Source: Buddleja alternifolia (Eukaryota > Streptophyta > Magnoliopsida > Lamiales > Scrophulariaceae). Taken from it: a stretch of 64,000 bases of DNA. Below the pieces are notes generated by a model. It saw only the letters and a list, made by a program, of their open reading frames with translations. It was not told where the DNA came from and did not search any database. Location: NCBI GenBank assembly GCA_019426215.1, contig WHWC01000106.1:62001-126000 (forward strand), written 5' to 3'. Below, piece after piece: positions 22,928-32,520 of this stretch (position 1 is the first letter of the stretch; each line of letters starts with the position of its first letter). The translations under genes and the position numbers were made by a program.

Positions 22928-23100
22928 TGATAGAATTCTTAGGTGCGTAAGATAGAAGAATTCTTGTAGAAATGTATTTGTATATTTCTCAATGATATTA
23001 CAATGATACAAGCATATGTATATATAGAATAAAACATAGCCCTAATGTAGCCCTAATTATACAAATGGGCACGATAGATACAAGAATATATACACTAACA
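22928..23100 (-). repeat. 5' LTR of copia element 2
   Basis: 173 bp, same ends as 17763-17950. A tatatata-type TATA box (near 23018-23026) lies on either strand and is the likely promoter element. Confidence 0.93.
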
Positions 23101-23235
23101 CTTTTCTTTCTAATGTAATTCATTCTACAATTGTACCGTTGAATAAGAAATTCTTTCTCTCTTTCCTCTCAACCTTTCTTCTCTGTCAATTGTCCTTCAT
23201 AATTAATCTAGATATGGATTCTTCAAATCTTGACA
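23101..23235 (+). repeat. 3' LTR of copia element 1, second half
   Basis: Begins with the repeated target site ctttt and continues the 5' LTR sequence to tcttgaca, followed by the atact duplication at 23236-23240. Confidence 0.9.
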
Positions 23236-23240
23236 ATACT

Positions 23241-23483
23241 TGCTATTCGTCAATCAAAATTTGGTGAATAAAGAAATGGAAAACGAGATCATTAACGAGT
23301 TAATGGGGGCTCAGGGAAACAGGATATAGAGGATGCTGGAGGAGTCGCCTTCCGTTGCTGAGAAACGGATTACGCTGAAGAAAAGCATCAAGTTGCTAGG
23401 GAGTCCAAGGATGTTGTTTCAAACATCATGGATGGAGTTGTGAATAATTATGATTTAAGTTTTGGACTAGTAATTACTAGTTA
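23241..23483 (+). pseudogene. DRP4C-like: Dynamin-related protein 4C-like pseudogene, segment 2
   Basis: Continues segment 1 with LVNKEMENEIINELMGAQG and RMLEESPSVAEKR, the GED C-terminal helix of DRP4-type dynamins, ending in an MDGVVNNYD-like tail. An in-frame TAG replaces the expected residue before RMLEES (near 23327) and a one-base shift lies near 23405. After this, 23484-24390 holds no recognisable feature. Confidence 0.78.
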
Positions 23484-24399
23484 AATTTGTAGCTGGTTTA
23501 AAGATAGTCTCCTTTGAATGTTCTTCTATGCTATTGCTATGTAATAACCAAGATTTGCTTTTAAATTTTGATTTGGCTGGAGTTCCTTGCATTATTTGCT
23601 GGATGATATGAATTTCATTTGTGTTATGTCATTGACATAGTTTGCTGGATTCTTCTCATGTTATATCATTGACATTGGTGAGGATTGAGAGTAATTCCAT
23701 AATATCATAAAGAGACATGTGGTGTTAGAGAAACTCGACACACAACAATAAGTTTTAATTATTACGGTTTTTGTTATGTTTGAAACTAAATAAATTTTTA
23801 TTTCTATATTTTGGTTGTTAATTGTAATTTGAAAATAATGTTTCGCTCATATTTCGTTTTTGTTTAAATGAAGTGCACAAACATTTCAAGTAATTTATAT
23901 CTTATGATTCATATTAGTATTTGGGAAAAAACGAACCCCTCCAAGAAAAAGAAATCTATATGCACAATATTATACGTTATTAAAATTAAACTATGGACAT
24001 AATATGACATAACGTTGGTTGATACAGTTTCATAACTATAATATGGCATGATTTAACGATTTCGACGACTATAATATGGCATTATTTAACGATTTCGACG
24101 AGCATTGACAAAAGAAACATTGACGTAGCTATGGATCAAAAGATTGGCTATCTAAACCCAACAGTGTCCTGGGCTTATGTCCCCTTGAGGCCTTACAAGT
24201 TATTTCTGCTGATTTATTTGCAAATGGGCCTCTTATTTTTGTCCATAGGTAATGTTGAACATTTGATATTGTGAAATCCTCAAAGCCTCAAAGGGAATAA
24301 TGACTTAATGAGGGCTAAATCCATGATTATCAAATTTAGCAGGGTAAGAAAAATATTGACAAAATAATATGACGGCTTTTATTTTATTCATTATTGCAA

Positions 24400-25250
24400 G
24401 GGATAGTTACACTAACTATCTCTTTTATATAGTGTTATTACAGTTCAACCTGCTTATTTTAGGTTTATAATAGACATCATCTTTATGTAATAAAACTTTA
24501 CATCAACTCCCCCGACTAAGTACTAACAACCGTTAATCAAGCATCAAGAAAAGTGTAAAATGACAAACTACCCTTCTTATTTAGTGTAATTACAATTCAG
24601 TCCCGTATTTTGAGCATATAACAGTCATCCCCTTCTTATGATAAACTTACATTCACCCTCTTACAACTAATTGTATTTACTTGCTTCTTTTTTCTTTTTC
24701 TTTTTTGACATTTTTGTTTAATATTTTTCCATTATATAATTTTTATTCTCTTTCTTATTATAATCGGATTTTTTTTTATCTCAACTTTTTTTAATTTACT
24801 AATTGGTTTCATGATTTTTTGGCAACTTATTAATTTAGATTGCATAATATCGCACCTAAGATCAACAAAAACTCGCTATTCATTTTTATTTTCTAAAAAG
24901 TTTGGATTCAATTCAATCAGTATTGGTCTGTTTGTCGGACTATATTGGTTGATATCTCTTTATAAAATCATGTATTTAAAAGTTGCAAGTTACGATACTT
25001 CCTCTTTATTTTGATTAATTACATGATTGACCCCCTTCAGGGTTTTTTAGTTAAAGAAAGTCTACTGGGAAAGTGGCGAAATAGAAAATATGAAAAATAT
25101 CTTTTTGATAATATCAAGTTTCTTTAGTATTTTAATGGGCAGGGGATGATTGTAAAGTTTTATCATAAGAAGGGTGTTTGTCACGTGTTCAAAATAAATG
25201 GACTGATTTGTAATTACATTAAATAAGAGGGGTAGTTAGTGTAATTAACC
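24400..25250. mobile_element. MULE-like miniature element with long TIRs
   Basis: The left end (ggatagttacactaact) and the reverse complement of the right end (ggttaattacactaact) pair over more than 100 bases. A second, inner copy of the same terminal motif lies at ~24575-24660. Flanks ttattgcaa (24391-24399) and ttattaaaa (25251-25259) match at seven of nine positions, which fits an aged 9-bp Mutator-type duplication. No coding potential. Confidence 0.6.
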
Positions 25251-25456
25251 TTATTAAAAAAAGATGCTAGGCCAGGCGGCTCAATGTACTTATAAATAAC
25301 TGATAATTTCTGCTTGTATTCTAAACAAGAACAAGCTTTTGTCCCTAAAGGAACAAACATGCCTAACCACTCTATGTGTACTTTATAACAAATTAAATGA
25401 CATTCTTGTATGTCATTTTTCAGCCAATTAATACAATCAATAGATGGATTCTATTT

Positions 25457-26504
25457 AGATGACACAATTGTCACGAGGTGAAAAAAAAAATCCCTCTCTA
25501 TCCTGCTTTCTCTCTCAAGAGAAGCTAGGGTTTTTCATCTCCTAAACTGCTGCCTCCAAGCAGCAGTTTTAGGTTCTTCTCCACCATTTTTGGGTGGTTT
25601 TCTCCACCACTTTTTGGTGATTTTCCTCCATTTTTCTCTTTCTTCCTTTATCTTCATTCTCCTCTCTCCATTTTTCGCCATTTTTCATCCATCTCGATGG
25701 CCACCACCGGAAACTATCTTGGGCCTTCCACCTCCAGATCTGAGCTCTCCACCACCGGAAATCACTTCCCCACCTCTGATTTTGGCTCTAAATCAGGTCG
25801 AAAACCCCTCTCTGCTGCTGCCCGGGCCAAAAAGATGCAATCCTTTGATGGTTACCCCAGTCTTGATGAATGATTTGAGTACCATCTCCACGCTCCAGAT
25901 TTTGTGCTCGTCTTTTTCACCGGAGTTTCTTGGATCGACTTTCTCAAGCGTGTCTCCGGTGGTTCCTTCTAGTAAAATATGGAGTGGTTTTGTTTTTTTG
26001 TTGTGTTTTTTCAGTCTTATCTTGTTTTATCTTTTTATCTCGTATGTCTGTTTTATGTTCTTTTTTAGTTTACAGTGGTGGCGTCTTAGTGTTGTTCTCA
26101 TTGTTGTTGAGCTACATAAGAAGATCGACTTTCAAAAAATTGATACAACTTGCGTACATTGGTCTCCGCCAGCAATTGGGTGGGTGAAAATTACCTTTGA
26201 TGGAGCCCTTTTTCCTGATCCGTACGGTGTAGGAGTGGGGATTGTTGCTCAGGCATTGACGTGTGTAGATGGGTTTACTACGTTGAATCTGCAAGATTGG
26301 CGTTATGTGGTTCTCGAGGATGTTTGTCTTTCCCTCTTTCAAAATATTATTTCACCATCGGAAGACATGTCTTCTGTGGGTCATTTCATTTCTAATTTTC
26401 AGTTGTTGTTTGTTTCGCTTAGAACTAGTATTTGTGTTGTTTGTTGTCTAACACGTGGTGCTCATTTATTTGTTACCGGAGTTATTTTGAGTTTGTCAAA
26501 AAAA
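25457..26504 (+). mobile_element. Internally deleted LINE copy
   Basis: An 18-bp direct repeat, aatagatggattctattt, flanks it (25439-25456 and 26505-26522), and a short A tail precedes the right copy, the hallmarks of target-primed insertion. The left part is a leader-like sequence (tctctcaagagaagctaggg, ttttcatctcc) typical of plant L1 5' ends; the right part encodes RNase H-like WVKITFDGALFPDPYGVGVG. Everything expected between, including endonuclease and reverse transcriptase, is missing. Confidence 0.8.
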
Positions 26505-26534
26505 AATAGATGGATTCTATTTCTTTTTACTTAA
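25590..26534 (+). pseudogene. Chimeric LINE remnant frame (ORF1-like start joined to RNase H end)
   Basis: A 314-codon frame is open across the deleted LINE. Its first ~190 residues are Phe/Ser/Pro-rich, and a hydrophobic stretch (~130-165) could be read as membrane segments but looks like translated pyrimidine-rich DNA. Residues ~198-225 carry the RNase H start motif ITFDGALFPD. Later blocks (SPSEDMSSVGHFISNF) resemble the distal RNase H domain with gaps. I regard it as an accidental frame of a deletion derivative, not a host gene. Confidence 0.5.
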
Positions 26535-27405
26535 GCTTGGCTGGGTCAAAATTGGAGGGCGAAGAAACACTCAAAATTTGGTTCATTTATGAGGAATTAA
26601 TGTTTTTATTTCCCATAAATGGACCAGATTCATACTTTCATTCCATCATTTGCTTCTTTTGATTGGTAGGACCATGCTAGTAAAATTAGTAAAATCTTTT
26701 GGCGGTTTTATTCCCCTGAACTATTTTAAAATCCTAATTATATAGGATAGTGGGGAATGATGTTGGCAATGCACAAATTACTATAAAAGATCCACTTTTA
26801 TTTTCTTTTTGTAAGAAATTGACAACACCCTTTACAAATAAAAACCTAAAATTTTTATAAAATGATTATGTATTATATTAATCAATTAAATCTTTGTGCC
26901 TCATATATTTTTATTGTCGCAATGAACTGTTTTACCTTATATATTTTTATTTCCCTCAATGAACCTTTTTTATGGAGTAATATTGGACGTCTCTCTTTAA
27001 TTTGTCTAGAGAATATGTTTATGAATTGCACAATAATGTATAATATATGTTTTTATTCAAGTATGAAATTATACCACATGAAAATTAAATCACCATAAAG
27101 AATTTTTTTATTTAAACTTTTTGTGTGTTCATATCTGAAAATACTCTTATTATTTATTTATTTATATGTATATATCAAAAGTATTAACTACTTCTATCAT
27201 TGTTATCTTTTTATTTAATACAGACAAGGCGGATTTGAGTACTTTTTATGTGTATTTGATACTTATGTATTTTATTGAATGAAGAAGGATTTGAAGTTGG
27301 TTACTCCGTGCTAATATGAAGTCAAAATGAATAGAATTTGAGTTGAATTTAATTTTTTTTATTGGTTAATATTATAATTGTCTTTTTCAAATTTAACATA
27401 CTATA
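26523..27405. other. AT-rich intergenic, no feature seen
   Basis: Short open frames here have no recognisable domains and match the AT-rich background. Confidence 0.5.
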
Positions 27406-27415
27406 TATTGTGTTT

Positions 27416-28611
27416 GGGTTATTTGCATCCACCCCCCTTCAGTTTTTGCATTTTGACAAGTACCTCCCTTTATGTATTAAAATTTGTCATCAACCAACCC
27501 TGTGTATAAGAAATTATAAAAACTACCGGTTTTACCCTTGGTTTATATTTTTATTTTTTCGTTTCTATTTTCCATTCCATTCCTTTCTTTTTCTTATCGA
27601 ATAGAAAAAATAAAGGAATATTTGTTAAGTTTATGAAAATTCTTAATTAAAAATAATTCTAATGAATAATTATTTTAAAATTGAAAATAATTATAACAAG
27701 TAATGTATTAAAGGATAAATTGCAAATCCCCCAAAACAGATTTTTATATTAAAAAATTTATTTCAATACTTTTTTCCCATCTCAAATACCCATTTTACAG
27801 AATTTTTATTCGAAATAACATAATAAACAAAAATCTAAAAACTGAAAGAGTAGTTTCGTTTTTATCTCTTTGCTTAAGGACCCGTAGATGATTTTAAAAA
27901 GAAACTGAATAGGTCCTACGTATTATTTGATAATTAGGAATCTCATTGTTTATTTTCACTATCATATTTGATATATTTCAAATGATAATATTTATTTCCA
28001 AGTCAATGTTCAATTATATTTATTTTACTTCTTGTTAGTCTTATTTCTATTTAGAAAAAACAAAAAGAGAAGAAAAATATGAATTAAAAAAGAAAAATAC
28101 GAGAATATATAATGAGACAATGAATTTAAAACAAAATTACTATATGAGTTTTCAAATTTTTGTGTATTACAATAAGCAATAATGTAAATCTATAAATATA
28201 TATATAATTTTTTTATTTTTTATAAAAGAAATAAAATGCTGGAATTTATTAAAAAATTGTTTAAAACATTAAAAAAATTATAATTGAAGAACCACACAAA
28301 GGGAATTGAAAAAAATACATATTTAATTTTATTTAAATTAAGTTTGATATATTGTTTTTTATACATATTTTTAAAACAAAAGTAACTATTCGTTAGAACC
28401 TACGAAAACCTCTCTTTTGTTCTATTTAATAAGAAAAATAAAGGAATGAAATGAAAAATAGAAAATAGAAAAAATATATAAACTAAGGGTAGAAAAGGTA
28501 GTTTACATTTTTTATTTTTACACATATGGGTGGTGGATGCCAAAATATAATGCATGAGGGGAGATGCTTGCCAAAGCGCAATACCTCAGGGGAGGCGGAT
28601 GCAAATAACCC
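27416..28611. mobile_element. MULE-like non-autonomous element, ~200-bp TIRs
   Basis: Begins gggttatttgcatcc and ends with its complement; the arms remain alignable for about 200 bases. A perfect 10-bp duplication tattgtgttt lies at 27406-27415 and 28612-28621. The interior is AT-rich and noncoding. Confidence 0.88.
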
Positions 28612-28674
28612 TATTGTGTTTTGTAGGTGATGCTCTATATTTTTTTTATTTATATTTTTTAATTCAAGATAAAA

Positions 28675-28845
28675 GGGATACCCTAAATATCTAGACCGAC
28701 AAACTCGGGTTGATAGTCATAATCTTGAGCCATAAAGACTCTATCAGGCTTCATAAAGGAAGAAAGAGCCACAACTTGTGGCAATTTGGATTCAAACTCA
28801 GGACCTCTCACATAAAGTGAGAGGTGAATACCACTAACTTTGATA
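28675..28845 (-). mobile_element. Possible tRNA-derived SINE fragment
   Basis: On the minus strand an agtggtattcacct A-box-like motif (near 28830-28845) is followed ~30 bases on by gtcctgagtttgaatcc, a degenerate B box. The remaining text down to ~28675 has no coding potential, and a T-rich stretch lies to its left, as expected for an A tail on the other strand. No clean target duplication was found. Confidence 0.45.
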
Positions 28846-28855
28846 TAAATAGTAG

Positions 28856-29268
28856 GGGGTTAATGCATAAAACCTCCATGTGTTATATAAAAATGCAAGA
28901 AACCCCCATGTGTTAACGAAATAGCCTAATCTCCTGTGTTCTTACAAAGTCTGGAAAAAGGCCAAATTTTGTTAAAAAAAACAATAGAAGAAAATACATG
29001 TTTTTTGGGTGAAATAACACTATCTACCTTTTATATTGTATGGAGAGTGTATAAATAACAAATGAGCATGTCAATAAAGGTGAAAAACATGCTCATTATT
29101 TTCTAAAAAATTTGGCTTTTTCACAGACTTTTTAATAATATATGGGGTGATTAAGCTATTTTGTTAATACAGGGGGTGATTAGGCTATTTCGTTAACACG
29201 GGGGGTTTCTTGCATCTTCAATATAAACCGGGGGGGGGGGGGGGGGTAGTGGTTTATACAATTAACCC
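28856..29268. mobile_element. MULE-like MITE, family A, copy 1
   Basis: 413 bp with TIRs ggggttaatgcataaaacc / gggttaattgtataaacc and the inner block gttaacgaaatagcctaat on both arms. A perfect 9-bp duplication aaatagtag lies at 28847-28855 and 29269-29277. A 17-base G run sits in the right arm. A diverged sister copy lies at 46245-46610. Confidence 0.88.
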
Positions 29269-29277
29269 AAATAGTAG

Positions 29278-29912
29278 TAAAGAGAACATATACAACTTGA
29301 TACTATTTTTGTTTTAATTAACTTTAGAAAATTATAATTAAAGTATTTTTAAGATTTATGGGCATTTTTGTCATATTTTAAATTAAAAATGAAGCTCCTA
29401 TACTAATTTGTGGAGTGTCAATATCATTTCTCTAAAATATAGATAAAGTCTTACATGCCATCTACATCAAAAAAAATATCTTCTTGGCAAATGATGAAAA
29501 GAAACTCTAATTCTTTAGAAAATACACCATATAAACCAATTCAGATACAAAATTGAAAATCCAAAGCATTTTATTCTCCAAACTTTTCTAATAGAACTCA
29601 CTAAAAATGCATTTTCTAAACATAACGCAAAATGATTCCAAATAAGGCCAATAATTTGAAATTCATTAGCATAATCCATTAATTTTTTTTAACAAGTCCA
29701 ATAAATTTGTTACATGTAATGTAAAGCCCTTAACTCCGGACTCGTCCATCACGTTGTCTAAGGAAATAAAATGTACAAATAATAAAATTTGTTGCATCTA
29801 CGAGATCTTATAGCTTTATGGTTTGAGATTCCATCTACTTTCATGGTAGTTTGTTGCATGATAATTGATTATACTGAAGTTGTCATTCACCCAATGATGA
29901 ATGTAAAAGAGA
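29278..29912. other. AT-rich intergenic, no feature seen
   Basis: No coding frame or terminal repeat recognised. Confidence 0.5.
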
Positions 29913-30226
29913 AAAAAAAAATGGGCAAATTATATTTTGTAACCATGTGAAACACCAAATATGTGCATATCCTTCTTTTGTGAAAAATATAGTCCTATAT
30001 ACCACTGTATTTTTAAAAATCTTGCACGAAGATCCCTCTCCTCTAGAAACTAACAGAGTGTGTAGTGCACTTGGTGGGACCGAGAGTTGGTCAATTTTTT
30101 GTGTTAAATATATATACCTGTAAAATGACTATTTTATTCTTCCAATTTTAATATAATATAAAAATATAATTCAATTTGGGTAAGATTGATGGATTTGGGT
30201 GATCCAAACCCAAGCCCAAATCCTTA

Positions 30227-30712
30227 GGGTTTAATTGGATGTCATATCTATCTCGAAGAATTTTGTTTCATGACAAAAGGGAGAAAAAAGATTTTTAGGG
30301 ATAAGAAATGTTGTATTAGAAATGTGGTTGGATGAGTTTTTTTAGAGAAAAATATGTAATGTTTATAGTTGATGTGATATGTTTTTTATTGTGAAAAATT
30401 TGTTTGGATTAATGTTTAAATATAATTTTTCATAAACATATTTTAGTCAAACTCATCGATTTTTGTCATAAAAAAATAGGCAAAATGGATCTTATTTTGC
30501 TTGTTACGTTATTTTGCATTATAATATGTATTTAATTTGACTCTAGGTATTAAACAATAGCCGAAATAAACCATTTCCAAGAATTTTCAATAGAAACTTT
30601 GAGATTTTTTTTCAAAAAAATTCTCATAATATGCCAACCAAACGTGTTTTTGTGAGAAAAAATCTCTGAATAAATATTTTTTTGGAGATGAGGTGCCCAT
30701 CCAATTAGGCCC
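30227..30712. mobile_element. Tourist-like (PIF/Harbinger) MITE, copy 1
   Basis: 486 bp, ends gggtttaattggatg and the complement of catccaattaggccc, flanked by TTA (30224-30226 and 30713-30715), the usual Harbinger target. Its interior aligns in reverse orientation with the copy at 56015-56768. Confidence 0.8.
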
Positions 30713-30850
30713 TTATTTTTCCTTTTTGTCTTTTTTTTCTCTTTCTTCACCGTCAACCCCAAGCACCACACATTGCCGCCGCCATCTTTATACACCACTA
30801 GCCCTGCAAATCGCATTGCAACCACCAGCGACCACCATCACCGCACGTAG

Positions 30851-31241
30851 CGGTGACCAACGAGCTGAGCTTTTTCGACGAGCCGAGCTCGAGCCCAAAT
30901 ATGCTTGTTCGCTAGCTCGTGAACTTGAATAAAATAAGATTTTATTATATTTATTTATATATATAATATTTTATTTATTTTTTAATATATACATACATAT
31001 AATATAATATCTTATAATATTATATATATGCATAAATAATAATATATTAAATATTTATTATGATTAATTTTAATTATATATATTAATACAAAATTAATAA
31101 TAATACATATTAATTAAAAATAATAGTTTATTATTATTTTTCAGAGCTCGAGGTCGAGCTCGGCTCAGTAGCCAGGCTCGAGTTTGAACGAGCTCGAGCT
31201 TAAACCCAGAAATTTGGCTAGCCTCGGCTCGTGGGCACCCT
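30851..31241. mobile_element. GAGCTC-rich inverted-repeat MITE
   Basis: Ends cggtgaccaacgagc and the complement of gctcgtgggcaccct enclose AT-rich DNA with gagctcgagc motifs in both arms. Possible 3-bp duplication tag on each side. A truncated relative with the same terminus (aggggtgcccacgagcc) is at 54877-54915. Confidence 0.6.
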
Positions 31242-31928
31242 TAGCCGCACTTCCCTACAATCACAACCACCACGTCGCCTGAACCCTCGTCTCTCCCACA
31301 TCAATCCTCATCTCGCCCAAATTCAGCTGCGGTTTCAGAGGGTGGTGGTGGATTTGGGGTTGGGGTTGTATTGAGATTTGCAAATGGTGGCGGCAGCTTC
31401 GATTTCAGGCAGAGGCGGAGGTTGGTGGTGGCTACCGGTAAAAATGGTGGTGTTGGCCTTTTTTACTGTGTATGTAAATGTATATATATTGTATATTTTA
31501 TATATATTATTAAGATATTTTTTTAATTTAAAATATAAAAAGTATATATTTACATAGATTTGAATTTCAAATTTTTAAAATGTCCTGAATTTATTTTCTA
31601 TTTTTTTAATTATTTTTTGTTTTTGAATTTATAATTTATTTACGATTTTTTTTAAATTTTTTCTGAAATTTTCAAATCTTTTCGAAACAATTTTATGGTT
31701 TTTTTTCCTGAATTTTGGTTTTATTTTCTAATTTTTTTGATTTTCAGAAATTTTTTAACATCGGGGGACTAACGGCGCTAGTGAAGACTAACGAAAAGGG
31801 AGAGTGTGCAATCTGAAAATTAACACAAAAATATATGGCTATATTTTTAACACAAGGGGGATGTGTGCAAGTTTCGTGTTTCACAATTTTTCCAAAAAAA
31901 AATTAGAACATGCAATATATATATATAA

Positions 31929-31930
<2 letters not shown>

Positions 31931-31990
<60 letters not shown>
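31931..31990. repeat. (CT)n(AT)n microsatellite
   Basis: Simple repeat, about 35 bases CT followed by AT. The AT part is the insertion target of the Tat-like element and resumes at 39401. Confidence 0.9.
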
Positions 31991-31995
<5 letters not shown>

Positions 31996-32483
31996 TGCGC
32001 TAAACATGTCTAGGGGCACTATGGTAATTAATTGAAATCTGGCTCGGGTCAGGGCGCCACCCGTGGGTATAAATCCGCAGTTAACATACTAGTCAAGCCC
32101 AAAAGGGCAGACGACCCATTAAAAGTACTTGGGCTAGTTTATTATTCTAAGGGTTATATTATTAAGCCTGATGGACTGCTGACAAAGCTAAGCCCACGGC
32201 CCATAGCCCACTACCAGCTCCCTATAAATACTTTAGAGGAGTTGGGAAATGGGATTATCTACTCTCTCCATAAAAATCCACTGGCAAGAATTGAGAGTAA
32301 AACCACAAAGAACTATGAACTAACTTGATCCCACATACATTGGGTACGTATGCAACTTGCTAAATTTGAGTACAGTCTATACATTAACCAACCCCAAACC
32401 TAGTTTGTCGTGCGTTGGATCGGTCCAACCATCCACATCGTCAACACGTGACATTCAACGTCTGATAATTTTTACCATCATCA
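31991..32483 (+). repeat. 5' LTR of the Tat-like element
   Basis: 493 bp. Contains a TATA-like box (ccctataaatac, 32220-32231) about 260 bases before the end. The primer-binding site begins within 32484-32503. Confidence 0.92.
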
Positions 32484-32520
32484 TATTGGCGCTGTCTGTG
32501 GGAACAGCGCTCCAGCCACT

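Larger units (their letters stand above)
17763..23100 (-). mobile_element. Ty1/copia retrotransposon 2, minus strand, nearly intact
   Basis: LTRs at 17763-17950 and 22928-23100, reading TGTTAG...TATCA on the minus strand, enclose a single long gag-pol region. The primer-binding site (tggtatca on the minus strand) touches the inner edge of the right LTR at ~22920-22927, and a G-rich polypurine tract (complement of the C run at 17951-17964) touches the left LTR. A 5-bp target duplication ctttt lies at 17758-17762 and 23101-23105. The LTRs differ by about three substitutions and one ~15-bp indel, so this is much younger than its host element. Confidence 0.96.
12868..23235 (+). mobile_element. 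Ty1/copia retrotransposon 1 (degenerate, host of a nested element)
   Basis: The 5' LTR is 12868-13126, followed at once by a tggtatcagagc primer-binding site complementary to initiator tRNA-Met. The 3' LTR begins at 17633 after the polypurine tract gagggggag, is interrupted at 17762/23106 and ends at 23235. Both ends are flanked by the 5-bp duplication atact (12863-12867 and 23236-23240), and the dynamin-like reading frame rejoins exactly when the element and one duplication are removed. Unusually, both LTRs start TATTGAG rather than TGTTGAG. By eye the LTRs differ at about 8% of positions, so the insertion is fairly old. Confidence 0.92.
29923..31893. mobile_element. MULE-like element, ~2 kb, carrying two nested MITEs
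   Basis: Left arm gtgaaacaccaaatatgtgc and, further in, aaaaatatagtcctatat pair with the complement of the right arm (gtgaaacacgaaacttgc, aaaaatatagccatatat). Candidate 10-bp duplication aaaaaaaaat at 29913-29922 and 31894-31903; its simple sequence makes it weak evidence. The interior has CCACCA/GGTGGT-rich arms near 30745-30850 and 31245-31450. Nested insertions are at 30227-30712 and 30851-31241. Confidence 0.65.

Noticed and set aside
22680..22950. Gly-rich plus-strand frames
   Set aside because: Antisense to the Ser/Pro/Ala-rich copia gag leader.
12868..23235. Endogenous pararetrovirus
   Set aside because: Domain order (integrase before reverse transcriptase), LTRs, tRNA-Met primer site and 5-bp duplications are those of Ty1/copia; no movement or coat protein motif seen.
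25590..26187. Possible membrane protein
   Set aside because: The hydrophobic stretch comes from T-rich DNA within a LINE derivative bounded by its own target duplication.
27362..27604. 80-codon Phe-rich frame
   Set aside because: Lies across the border and TIR of a MULE-like MITE; no domain.
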